Shown here: piece after piece, positions 51,101 to 62,064 of the stretch
Position numbering within the stretch: position 1 is the stretch's first letter
Layout: each line of letters begins with the position of its first letter
NCBI GenBank assembly: GCA_949358305.1
Contig: OX442315.1
Coordinates: forward strand, 24,516,427 to 24,580,426
Direction of reading: 5' to 3'
Source: Strigamia acuminata
Lineage: Eukaryota; Arthropoda; Chilopoda; Geophilomorpha; Linotaeniidae
DNA length: 64,000 bases
Program-made: the position numbers and the translations under genes
The notes under the pieces: generated by a model
Database searches by the model: none
The model's input: the letters and a program-made list of their open reading frames with translations, nothing else
Told to the model about the DNA's origin: nothing

Positions 51101-54100
51101 GTTGGACAACGGCTTCGATATCAATGGTAGTAAATCAAGTTCAACTAGTCACGAAAACCAAAGAAAGGAAAATAAATCGGATGTACATCCGACGAACGAC
51201 GAAACGAGTACCCACTGTGCGCACAAACACGAGTGTTCTGGTGCTCGGCCTAGATTACCCCAAAAAAATTCGAAAAACTCAACGAATCACGTTAGTAAAA
51301 TCAGATGCAATTTGGCAAGTGACAACGAAGTCAAAAACGATTACGAGGGCAGAATAGGAAGAAATTTCTCAGCCTCGTTTAGCTCCGCTAACCGAAGCAG
51401 AAGTCAAATTGACACACGTCGCAACAGCAATCCAAACAGCTCAAAACCGTTTTCATTCGATGATGCTATCAGTAACACGTCTTTTGGTTTATTACAGCAC
51501 CATTCGTCCGCTCGTATTTCGGAAAACCATCAACGCAAAGAGAGAAACAAAAATGGTGTATTTGACGAAGGTAAGAAAGCGGATAGGGACATAGAAGGAG
51601 ATTCAGAAAATGGGGTAAAAGTTAAAGTTGCTGTTCCTCGTCGCTCAAATCTAAGAAGACATCGTAGACCCGCACAAAAGTCCATGTTTGAATTGCAAGA
51701 AAATAATTGGGATTGTAGACAGAGGGCCTGTTCTGACGGCCCAATACGCGAGGCTTATAAGAAGTCGTTGAGCTTAACTTCAACTTCTAGAAGTTTGGGG
51801 GCTGGCAGTTTAAATCCCGAACCGAGGGAAGTGAAGAAGAGATCATCTAGTTTGACAGATGCCGAGGGACCGAGGTTGTTGCCCGATAAAAGCCAGAAAA
51901 ATGTTTACGACTCGCTTTTAAATCGCGCATCCGACTCGGTAACGATGGCGGCTAAGATGGTGATAAAAGGCCAGTTATGGCCGCAGTCTTATGAGATCGT
52001 AGCACCTGAGTTGATGTTTTTGAGGGCTCGACTTAGTGGAAGAAAGTTGCCAAGATGTCCGAAAGGTAAGATAATTAGCGAGTGTTTATGCTTGCTTGGA
52101 TTTTGTAGTGGTTTGCACACTTGCAGATGAATAGGCGATAATTTTTATCTATTTTCGTGTTATTTATAGAAGTGAAATTAAATTTGACGTTTTGGTGCTT
52201 ACTATTTTTAGAGTACTTGAGTTGATTCAATATGACTTAAAGAGGGGTGTATTTATAGTGAAAAATGAGTTTTGTCTTTTTAAAAAAATTACAGGTTTCA
52301 TAATTTGACTGGGTTGAGATTAATTTGGGACTGGTTGGATTTCTAATTTCTAGGAGGCTTCGCTAATGATGAATTTGATGCGATTGAAATTAATAAGTTA
52401 CTGAAACAACTGGAAGTGGCAATTGGGAATGGGCTAATTGAAAAAGCATCGAGTCTAGCTCGGAAATTGGCGGAATTTAAAGTGAAGTGTTCAGTCGTTC
52501 GAAAGAAATCGAATGTTCAAGCAGCTGGCGAGGAGATTACGTAAGTATTTGGTATTTGATTTAATTTTTTATTCAACTTGACTGATTTTTGTTTTTGTAG
52601 GGTTAATTTATTTATTGAAGATCGACTTTCTCACACGGGACCAATACCCTTGTACATAAATCCCACGATTACTGTCGGACAACTTAAGAAAAAGGTATTA
52701 ACAAGGGAAAAGCACTAATAAGCTATTTTAAAATTTGATATCTCATGACATGACATCACAACTTTGTTCACCAACATGATTGCCTGCATGAACATAGTGT
52801 GTAGTGGTGGCCCAGTGGTTAAGGCAATGGACTAGGAATCTTTCCACAAAGGGTTCAAATCCTGTTGTCTGTGAAAATTTTTACTTTTATTTTTTATTTA
52901 TTTTTAGCAGTAAAGTTAATGTTTGTTATTTTATATTTGTTAAAAAACTAAAATTAAATATATTAAAATTTTTTTTACACACTATTGTTGCCTTCATGCA
53001 GGCAATCATGTTGGTGAACAAAGTTGTGATATCATATGTCATGAGATATCAAATTACTTGGGTTCCAGAGTAAGGTTTGAACAGGGTTATCACCAAGTGT
53101 AGTGCTACACCTTTTTACTCAGCCTATTTGCATGAAAAATGAACTCCCTCAGCCAACAAAGTTCTACATTGACAATGTCATTGTTACTTAACTCTAGCTT
53201 ATGGAGCAAAATGCTTTGAAATGGTTAAAGAACTACTTGTAATTGTTATCTCACATACCGGTAATTAATTTTAAAATATTAAAATAGCTTATTAGTGCTT
53301 TCCCCTTGTAAGTGATTATAAATACGTAAGAAAAGGAATTATAGTTTGAAATTTGTTGTAGATTGAACAGGAATTTGATTTTCCTACATACTTACAGAAG
53401 TGGATATTAGGGAAAAAATTAGCTGTAGATGACAACGCCACTATTTCATACTTCAATGTGATGAATGGATGTGCTGTTTTTCTTTATTTAACTGTTGAAA
53501 GTAAGTTTTTTAAAAATGTTTTTGTAAGTTCTGAATTATTAATTGATATTTTTTTTTCTTTTTTTTTTTTTAGATCCAGATAGAAGTGTAATGTACAGAA
53601 GAAAATTAGAAACTTATCTCCAAGCGATAGACTCATTCGATATCGATAATTTAAATAGTCAAGCAGAAAACATTTCGGATAATAAACGCAAAAATGATGA
53701 AAGTAATTTTGTCGAAACAAATTTGCTCAAATCTTCACCAAAAAGGGAAGAAATTCCTGTTGGTAAGAAACTTGAAAAGACAAAATGTGACGTAAAAATT
53801 TTCATTTTAAAAAAAATGTGTTCCAGGTTGGAATTGTCCGGAATGCACCCTGCTCAATGACCCGACGCGTCCTGGATGTAAAGCATGCACAACTGCTAGG
53901 CCGGATGACTATCAAATTCCTTTAGAGTATAAACTTTCACCTGAAGAGGAGGAGCGATTACAAAGGGAGAGAGAATTAGAAAAGGTGTTTTGTGACCAAG
54001 TTGACTTAATGTCGCTCTTACTCTAAGGCGAACACCAAATCTAAACGCATCACATAAATAATAAACACTAATGAGATAGAAATAACACTTTTGGCCTATT

Positions 54101-55382
54101 CACGTGTGAATTTTGCTCAATAGCTTTATTGAATTTGATAATCTGTATTTGTTTTCTTGTAATGTCGGAGAACGAACTAAATTTATATATATATATATAT
54201 ATATACCGTACATATATATCTATATTCATTTTTTGGCATCTTTATAGATATTTATTTTATGTCATTTCTTCTATTTTGTTCCGCTTTGGCGGCAAAATAG
54301 ACAAACTTTGCGTAGACTTTTATAAACTTTGGCGTTTATATGTAGGAAGAAGTAAGAATTCAGCTGGAAGCCGACAGATACAAAGCTGAAAATTATCAAC
54401 GATTTATTGAATTAGAGGAAATACAATTTGTTGCTAATGTGCAAGCATTCGAATGCTCAGTTTGTTATTGTGAGGTTGATGTTGGTGAGGGAATCACGAT
54501 TAGGGAATGTTTGCACAATTTTTGCAGGTGAAATTTTACTCAAAACACGTGTAATTTATTGTGTAATTTTTTTGCGTAATATTTTTAGGGCGTGTATAGC
54601 CCACACAATTGAGTATTCCGAGACTGCCGAGGTGAAGTGTCCGCACCGTGATGACAACTATTCGTGCGATGCGTTATTGCAGGACCGTGAGATTCGTGCT
54701 GTATGTAAATCGAGTGGAATTTAACGAGTTATCTTCATTTTTTTTTTTTTTTGTTGTGCTCATAGATTGTGCCTCTTGATGTTTATGAGAAACATTTACT
54801 TAAAAGTATGAAAACCGCTGAAAATCAAGCTGGCAATAGTTTTCATTGTCAAACACCTGACTGCCTCGGTTGGTGTTTTTACGAAGACGATATCAATCAA
54901 TTTCCATGTCCAGTTTGCAAGCATACGAATTGTCTCACGTGCATAGCGATTCATGAAGGATCTAATTGCAAGCAATACCAAGAACGTCTTACTTTGGAAT
55001 CGACCACAAACGAAAATGCACGTAAAACCAAAGAAGTTCTGGATGTAAGATGAATTAAAATGAATTCCTTGAACACTGATTAATATTCGTTTTGATTTAG
55101 ACGATGCTCCTTGAAGGAAATGGAATGCGGTGTCCTGGTTGTGGAATTATTATAATAAAAAAGATGGGCTGTGATTGGTTATTGTGCACTATGTGCCAAA
55201 TAGAAATATGTTGGGCCACCAAAGGTCCACGATGGGGTCCACGCGTAAGTAGTGAATCAAACAAAATTTAAAATGTAAAATTGTATAATACATTTTTTTT
55301 TTAGGGAAAAGGTGACAATTCTGGTGGCTGTCATTGCACTCCTCTTAATAAGTGTAGTCGTACTTGCGCTAATTGCCACTGA
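48140..55382 (+). CDS. RBCK1: HOIL-1L / RBCK1-like RBR ubiquitin ligase with a long N-terminal extension
   Basis: HOIL-1L is a LUBAC subunit that attaches ubiquitin, including ester-linked, and helps build linear chains. The C-terminal half matches it in order: a LUBAC-tethering-like helix pair ([20 protein letters not shown]); a ubiquitin-like domain ([34 protein letters not shown]); an NZF finger ([20 protein letters not shown]); RING1 ([20 protein letters not shown]); IBR ([17 protein letters not shown]); and RING2 ([38 protein letters not shown]). The RING2 Cys of MGCDW, the expected catalytic residue, is present. In front lies about 850 residues of Ser/Lys-rich sequence with two KKKRRAP-[PS]-PP motifs. 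The start at 48140 ([16 protein letters not shown]) is the best upstream ATG but not proven. One intron carries a foldback element. Confidence 0.9.
50524..50595 (+). other. Stop-free 72-nt intron in HOIL-1L extension
   Basis: Bounded by GTAAAT and TTTATAG, this segment is 3n long and open in the coding frame. It would encode a Phe-rich hydrophobic stretch if retained. Splicing it out gives the more typical polar sequence, so I treat it as an intron. Confidence 0.65.
52702..53308. mobile_element. Foldback/MITE-like element in an HOIL-1L intron
   Basis: A 607-bp element has 29-bp terminal inverted repeats starting CAAGGG with one mismatch, and TAA on both flanks (52699-52701 and 53309-53311), which looks like a 3-bp target-site duplication. 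A second, longer inverted pair (52734-52792 with 52993-53053, extended by a short match nearer the loop) lies inside and surrounds a loop holding a tRNA-Ser-like sequence. There is no transposase. TAA duplication and non-autonomous TIRs suggest a PIF/Harbinger-type MITE; that assignment is inference. Confidence 0.75.
52803..52869 (+). repeat. tRNA-Ser-like sequence (degenerate, SINE-type head)
   Basis: TGGCCCAGTGGTTAAGGC (A box) and GGTTCAAATCC (B box) follow a tRNA-Ser pattern, with GGACTAGGAATC at the anticodon arm. The anticodon and T stems pair poorly and there is no proper variable arm, so it is a pseudo-tRNA or SINE head, not a working tRNA. Confidence 0.7.
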
Positions 55383-55666
55383 TTGAAAAACATTTGGAAA
55401 AGATTTGCTATTTTGTAATTCATTAATTTTGTATGTGTGGTTTGCATATTTTTTAATAGGTAGAAACATAGGTTAAGTTTATTGAAATTGTAAGAAATAA
55501 TTGAAATAAAATTTTATTTGATATATTAAAAGTTTGTGTAAATTGATACATCCGTAACTTCTTTTTTCTATTTTTATAAAGTGCTAGCGATATGAAATAG
55601 TTAAGTGTTGTATCACAAGGCGATCATATCAGACATGTCAATACAAGGTTCAAAAGTCAATTACAG

Positions 55667-56936
55667 ATGGCGCACGGTGGTAGGGTCGAACTGGGTTTAC
55701 CTATTGCGATGTTAGAAAGTTTTCGAGGAAGGTTTAATGCGTTCCGTACAAAGAAGCCAAGCAAGTAAGAACGAGGGATATAATAGAGTATAAGGAAATC
55801 GGATAGCAACTTGTTTGTTTTCAGAATCCGGGAAGTGAAAGAAAAGAAAAGCGAATGCAATGAAAATGCAGGGGCGGATGTGTTGGCCAAGTATGTATAG
55901 ACAAATAGCCATGTGATATAATTTTGACTTTTGTGTCATTCTATAGGTATCAGCGTGAATGGATGTTGCTTCATCAGATTTCAGAAGAAAATGCGGATAA
56001 AGCAAATACTGTGTATGATTTTATAAATAAGTTAAGGTCACAGTGCGATAAACAACATGAAATGCTCGGACAATTAAACTGTCAACTTACTCTAGTTCCA
56101 AAACTTAGTCAATGTGTTCAGTCGTTAACGGAACGAACAGGTGATACTGCGAATAAATGACGTAATTGTTTGCCGATTAAATATTTTTCTAATGGTTTAG
56201 ACGAATTGGGGAAATGTTTCGAGAAAGTCAATTCCGCACTTGTTAATTTGGAACATGTTATCGAAATCCAGGAGTTACAAGAAAAACAATTAGAAGAGAG
56301 ATTCCAATTAGCCCTTTTCAGAGAAAGAAAGATGGCAGATTTGGAGCGGCTCAAGTGTAAATAACAAAATTACCGATATCGCATTTGAAAAGGGAATTAA
56401 TCGATTGCTATTTCCGTCTTGCAGTAGAACTTGCGAATGAACATGTACAGAAAGTGCGGGCCTACGAAGCCAGGCAGCAAACACTTCTTAAAGAACGAGA
56501 AGAAACGTTCAGAGAGGTGTTTGAAGAAGAACTGAATCATTATAAAATTCACGGACGTATTGAAAGTAAGAGCGCCGAATTCAGGGTTGTCCTAATAGAC
56601 TTAAGCACCCTGGGCAAAAAATGTCAGGTGCTCCTTGCACCCTTCAACACACATACAATCTGGCCGAATTAAATTTATTGCAATCTGTAAATTATTTTTC
56701 GTTTTTCTAAAGGGTTACCAAGTGATGCTAAAAGCATTTCTTTAGAGGATGTGGAAATTGAAGATGACTACGAAGCTTTAAATGCATTCTTAGCTGAAGA
56801 AGCTACTGAAGTTACAGTAGGTCAATGTAAGTAAAAGATAAATAAGATAAAATAAAGTATAATGTTTTTTTTATGCATTTCAATAGATGCAATAGAAAAT
56901 GCATTAGTTGAAGCAATTGAAGACGAGAACTCGTGA
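55667..56936 (+). CDS. DTNBP1: Dysbindin (BLOC-1 subunit)
   Basis: Dysbindin is a BLOC-1 subunit involved in endosome-to-lysosome-related-organelle traffic and synaptic homeostasis. MLESFRGRFNAF near the N-terminus matches the vertebrate MLETLRERL start. Then come ADVLAKYQREWMLLHQISEE and a coiled coil through TERTDELGKCFEKVNSALVN and LEHVIEIQELQEKQLEERFQ. The conserved block ELANEHVQKVRAYEARQQ plus LLKEREETFREVFEEELNHY is the dysbindin core. An acidic C-terminus follows (LEDVEIEDDYEALNAFLAEE). The start at 55667 (MAHGGRVELGL) keeps the frame; the internal Met of MLESF is an alternative. The gene is shorter than the vertebrate long isoform because the C-terminal tail is reduced. Confidence 0.9.
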
Positions 56937-57162
56937 TATCAATTTGGTCTTTATATCACTGCACAAATAACAGTTGTTACAAGGAAGTTTATGATTGAAT
57001 GATTTTATAATTTTTACACATCAATAAAATATATAGAGATTTATATATATATATGTATATATAAATAAGAATGTAAAAGAGGTGGTTTGATTTTTTTATA
57101 CCATAAATATAACACACGTTTAATTATGACTAGATTGTAACAATTTTTATAATTTCTTATTC

Positions 57163-58911
57163 TTACGCTGAAGTAGCAATTTTAAGAATGTAATTAATTA
57201 CAGGCACATGCCACAAAATTTGCATGTGATCCACTTGTGAATACGTGGAATGATAAACCGGTTTAGTTTGTTTTCCCTGCCAAGACAAACACGCGGACAA
57301 GCTGCGATAATTAACGGTTCCGTCGCCATTTCCGAAGATGAAACTTGGACTTCCGTCAGGATACGTTCCCGATGAATAAATAGCTCTACAATAAAATAAA
57401 AATTTGATTTAAAAAAAAGCCCCACTGTTTCCGAAGTAAGCTGTAACCTTTCTTCAGTATTTACATCAACACCATGTAGACAATGTACTTCAACTCCAGG
57501 TGGCGTCAATTGGTATATCAGATCTTTGGTGTCTTTCCACATTTCATAACCATCCGTGTAATTGAGAGATTTAAAAAAAACGTCAAGATCCCCGATGGTG
57601 TAATTTCGAACATCAGTTGATATCAGAACTTCGTTATTTCCCCAATACCGGTCACTTGGCAACAGAAATGCCAAACTGGGCGAAGTCCTCTGTTCTGTCC
57701 GTAATTTGAGTGCATTTAATACGAAGAATCCTAAATCATCACCTGCCCAGCAGGAAATGACAAGACACATCAATAAATCAATACTCATTTCAACACCAGC
57801 TGCAGAATAATCCGAAGCAGATTGGTAAGTAACACATTATTTTAGCTTTCAAAGAATTTTTCTTTTTTTACTAAAATAACTTAATAAATTAAAAAAGAAC
57901 AATTAAATACTTAATTACCAGACGCGAATACTCTCATCGCCTTTACTGCACCAGCCCACACTCCAGACAACGTCACCAACGCTCGAATGTATTTATCTTT
58001 CCAACTTTGGTCTTGTTTATTGAGCAGATATAACATTAATGGTGAACCCATACTATGGGCGACTAAAATTGCAGGTTTATTTCCATTTTGAGTGTATGTA
58101 TCTTCGATTAAAGCCGTCACATTCGCCAAATAATCTTTTAATTCATCTTTAGAAAAAAAACCAAAAAAAAAAAAAAAATTTGTATTAAAATTAAAATACA
58201 AATAGAATGTTTGTGTATACGAACTTGGAGCTTTTCTAAAATCATAGGGCGCTGCCCTTATATTTACATCTCGCGTGTATCCTTGAGCTGCAAGCGCATC
58301 CGCTATATTTTTAAAATATCCACCTGCCAATAAGAATATAAAACATTGAGCCCGATAAGGTTTGATAAACCAATTATCAGATTGAAATCGTACTTATAGT
58401 CGGGTAAAATGGATCTAGAGCTTCCACCGTGCTTGTATTGCCAAACCCAGGGATTCGAATATCCACACCAGGTGGACTAGTAGTTGTTCGAGTGACATTA
58501 TTATAAACTAACCTAGAAAAAATAAATTAAAATAAATATATTTTTTTCGTTAGTTTCGATATTCACTCGTAAACAAACCTGACGTTATCTATCCAGCAGT
58601 CTAACGCGTAAGGTACTAATGAAGAAACACTCAGCCATATAGTATAAAAATTGTCAGTTTTTTGTTTACATATATAATGAACAACTGACGGTTTATCTAA
58701 TTTCGCCTCTAATTGACTTCCTCCGTCACCAGGAACTGAAGAGAACTGCATGTTAGTAGGTTCGCGTGATGTGATTTCGTTTATACTTACTTAGAATAAT
58801 TGGGTATCCCGGTTGTAACTTGCTAATACTTTTCGGTTGTGCAGGTGACAAACACAATACCAACGAAACAATAAAAATCCCGGCACACGAACGCACTAAA
58901 CCTACGCACAT
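57163..58911 (-). CDS. PLA2G15: Lysosomal phospholipase A2 group XV / LCAT family
   Basis: PLA2G15 is a lysosomal phospholipase and transacylase of the LCAT family. A signal peptide ([20 protein letters not shown]) is followed by [50 protein letters not shown], the nucleophile elbow [10 protein letters not shown] (Ser), and [16 protein letters not shown] (Asp). The catalytic His is in QVDHMQILW, close to the end. The last exon must be read in the frame ending LKIATSA; another frame there is also open but lacks these motifs. Upstream in-frame ATGs at 58986 and 58944 exist. I chose 58911 because it puts the signal peptide at the N-terminus. Confidence 0.93.
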
Positions 58912-59230
58912 GTTGTTTTGTTGTGAATGCACTTGGAAAGTCATGTGATTTGCGGGAGCTAACGTGCCGTCTCTAAAATGTGGCATGAGAAAATAATTCT
59001 ACACAATTTAATTTTTTGTTTTTATTTATTATCAAATGTGCTCATATCAGTTTGATACGTTGATAAAAATGTCGAAATTTCGAGTGGAGTGATGTTGCTG
59101 TGTAGAAATTACATTTAACGATATTATTACACAAGAATATTAAGAACGGTTGACCAATTTATTCGGTGATAGTACTATTTTTTCGTTTTAGTGCAACCAG
59201 AAATAAAAATAAACACCTTCCTGTGCTAAA

Positions 59231-59646
59231 ATGGCGGACTCGAAGCAAGGCGATATTAAAACTTTATCAGAACCAACCAAAGATTTTAATAATATGGCGG
59301 CAGATCCGAAGAATATGCAGGATTTGACACAATATGTAAAGAACAATACATTAGTATTTGTTTAATTCCGAAATGGGTGCAATTTTTTGTGTTATTTTAA
59401 TTTTGATTTATATTTGACAGGTGCAAGCTCTGCTGCAACAAATGCAAGACAAATTTCAAACCATGTCGGACCAGATTATTTCAAGAAATATCCTTATATT
59501 TAGTTTAGTACGGTGAAGTTTATTAATCATTCTTATAGATTCCTTAATACATGATACTCGATGACATGGGAACTCGTATTGACGAACTGGAGAAAAATAT
59601 TGCTGATTTAATGACACAAGCAGGAATTGAAGAAGTGGAAAAGTGA
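59231..59646 (+). CDS. HSBP1: Heat shock factor-binding protein 1
   Basis: HSBP1 is a small coiled-coil protein that binds the HSF1 trimerisation domain and also acts in WASH-complex assembly. The protein reads [20 protein letters not shown], then [20 protein letters not shown] and [20 protein letters not shown] and [16 protein letters not shown], ending EEVEK. It is close to the human protein across the whole coiled coil. The ISR-IDDMG join is produced only by removing an AT-AC intron (59488-59557); the other intron is GT-AG. The gene is head-to-head with PLA2G15 (about 320 bp). Confidence 0.97.
59488..59557 (+). other. AT-AC minor-spliceosome (U12-type) intron in HSBP1
   Basis: This 70-nt intron begins ATATCCTTAT and ends CATGATAC. 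TTCCTTAAT at 59540-59548 is nearly the exact U12 branch consensus, about 10 nt from the end. Removal joins TCA AGA A to TC GAT GAC ATG, giving SRIDDM, as in other HSBP1 proteins. Confidence 0.92.
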
Positions 59647-59969
59647 CACACAATCAGTGACGTATAAACTTTGGAATCTTCGACATATTTGAAAAATCGT
59701 ACAAGGTTAAATGAGCAAGATTTGACTTAAAACTTTCCATTGTTTCCACTGCCCTGCCCCACTACACACAAACTATTTATGACGAATTAGATAAAGTTTA
59801 AAATAAATAATCAATAGTATGAAATGTTTTCATTTTAATCAAATGACATGTCAGCTTGTTAAATTTAGTTATCGTAATAGATCATATTTATTAATCTTGT
59901 TTTACATGATGTAATACAATAATTTTTAGCATTAATAAAAAAAATGCAATCTTGAGAATAAATTTGTAT
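59647..59969. other. Intergenic, HSBP1 and PM20D2 3' ends
   Basis: About 320 bp of AT-rich sequence between convergent genes, with AATAAA-type signals (for example near 59803). I see no gene. Confidence 0.55.
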
Positions 59970-59989
59970 TATTTATTTATTTATTTATT
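59970..59989. repeat. ATTT tandem repeat spanning the PM20D2 stop codon
   Basis: Five ATTT units. On the minus strand they read AATAAATAAATAAAT, supplying the TAA stop of PM20D2 and several AATAAA polyadenylation hexamers. Confidence 0.85.
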
Positions 59990-61602
59990 GGTTTTAAAGG
60001 CCAGTTTGACTTCGTGTTGCAATGAATCATCAGTAAACAACTGATAAGCCGAAAGTGCCATGCAGATAGCAGCTGTCAATGTCGGATTTTGAGCATCAAC
60101 ATGACCCGCAGCATCAGCAAATTCTTTTGTATGGTTAGCTGCAGTTGTTTTAATACTGTAAATAGGATGAATGCTAGGCACAACTTGCGAAACATTCCCC
60201 ATATCAGTGGAGCCCATAAAAGAATCGTAGTGTTGAACTTCGTACTTGATTCCTAACAAAAAACAATTTAAGAAATTTTACATTGGTATATTTTTTCTTT
60301 ATTTTTATTTTTAGTTTACCACATTTCTCAGCAAAACCTTGATAGAGTTTTTGCAACGGTTGAATGTACCGAAAGCTTTCATATCCGTGTGGCTGAAACT
60401 CGCACTTGACTTCGCACCCAGTAGAAATTGCTGCTCCTTTCGCGCTATTTAAAACTGATGTTTTGAGCACTTCCAAGCTTTCGGTTTCCGAAGCACGAAT
60501 ATAAAAAAGGAGCTCCGATTCCGAAGGAGTTATATTGGGTTTAGCACCACCATTAGTAATGATTCCTATTTAAAAAAAGAAATAAATAAATAGCATAGTT
60601 TTTGTTTTTGTTTAGGTAACGAACCGTGAACTCTGCAATTCGGTCTCATATGCTGCCTACCGAATGCAATACTGCTGTAACAAAGTACCGCAGCATCTAA
60701 CGCGTTCACTCCTTCCCAAGGTGCTAGGGATGCATGAGCAGCTTTTCCCGTGTATTGTATTTGTAACTATTAATTGCACAAAAATTATCAATATAGTAAA
60801 ACTGTATATTTCTATATTTCTTTTTTTTTTACTCTTTCTACTGCAAGTAGGAGCGGGCCCATTACGTCGTACGGACCAGGATGAACCATCATAGCAACAT
60901 CCACGCCTTTGAGGGCACCGGCAGCAATGAGTATGGATTTTCCTCCACCGCCTTCTTCTGCAGGAGTTCCCATAACAACTAACTAAAAGAGTTTCAACTT
61001 TATTCAACGTTGTCGTTTATTCATATTGTTGTGCATCAACCTTTCCTTTAACGGCATCAAAATCCACAGCTGCTTTAATACCAATTGCGGCAGCAATTCC
61101 TGCTTCGGCGATTAAGTTGTGTCCACAAGCATGTCCGATGTTGGGCAAAGCGTCATACTCGCACATAACACATACCGTGTACTTAGCATCTGAAATTAGA
61201 CGATTAGACATTGAACAATCGATAAATAGATCAAACAGGCTTTGCCTGATAAGGTATATCACAGGTGTCGAGGAGAAAAATAAATGTTAAAGTATAATTA
61301 ATTCAATTCCACATTGCTCGTCTTCAGCACAGATGAACAAGGAAAGGAAAAGGAAAAGTAAAGAAAAAGCGTTGTCATGGGCACCTACCGTCCCCAAGAT
61401 ATCCGTATTCTGCACGGAAAGCAGTTTGTAAGATATAATTCCTTTCTACTCTGAATCCTTTCTTCTCTAAGTAGTTTGTAAGAAGTTCATGCGCTCGATG
61501 TTCCTCAAACCCCAATTCGGGATGATCCCATATCGGTGTACTAATGTTCAAAGCCAAGTTGTTTTTCTCTGCTTCAATTGCTTCGCGAATTTTAGCTTCC
61601 AT
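59981..61602 (-). CDS. PM20D2: Peptidase M20 domain-containing protein 2 (dipeptidase)
   Basis: PM20D2 hydrolyses beta-alanyl and other basic dipeptides and is related to amidohydrolases of the M20 family. The start [15 protein letters not shown] is followed by [10 protein letters not shown]. The metal-binding exon has [40 protein letters not shown] gives the Glu pair. The dimerisation lid follows: [40 protein letters not shown]. The C-terminal part ([37 protein letters not shown]) matches PM20D2. About eight exons. All expected metal ligands are present. The stop codon lies within an ATTT repeat. Confidence 0.95.
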
Positions 61603-62064
61603 ATTGCTCCCTATTTCAAATAGAATTAGATTTTATCTTTGCATTACGCAGTTCTAAGTCCACTGTTTGAGCAAAGGTAAGTTGAAAAGTTTTTGAGAGC
61701 TATAAAAAGGATTAAGTTATTATAATTTTTATTCACATGTTTTTTTATACGATTTATTACTTTTTGGTTGAAAATATTTATTTATTTATTTTTGCTTTGA
61801 TTTACTTTTTCAGGTCAAGCACTTCTCCTACACCAACTGTGAAAAGGTAACATTACTAACGATGCTCCGCGACGTGCATCATGGACGACGGAGATTACAA
61901 AATTTAATTCGAGAGGGCGCGCTCAACCTCAATAGACTTTGTATTGCAAAAAACCAGAGTGGCGACCGAACGAAGAGCAAGCAGCTGATAGTCATCATGA
62001 CACTAAAGATAATTTATGATTCTACTTTATTGTCGTTTACAGAAAAGAATTGAAATCAACATCT
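61603..62064. other. Upstream region and possible 5' exon of KIDINS220
   Basis: About 460 bp between PM20D2 and the first clear KIDINS220 exon. An open stretch near 61862-62042 could be a leader exon, because an acceptor (TTTACAG) sits right before 62043, but I cannot match it to the known N-terminus. An ATTT run lies near 61778-61790. Confidence 0.45.

Noticed and set aside
52804-53073. Frame beginning [12 protein letters not shown]
   Set aside because: It is a translation of the tRNA-Ser-like repeat, a well-known artefact, not a gene.
57198-57420. Open minus-strand frame through the last PLA2G15 exon ending in CKFCGMCL
   Set aside because: It lacks the catalytic Asp and His; the neighbouring frame carries [10 protein letters not shown] and QVDHMQILW and is the true one.
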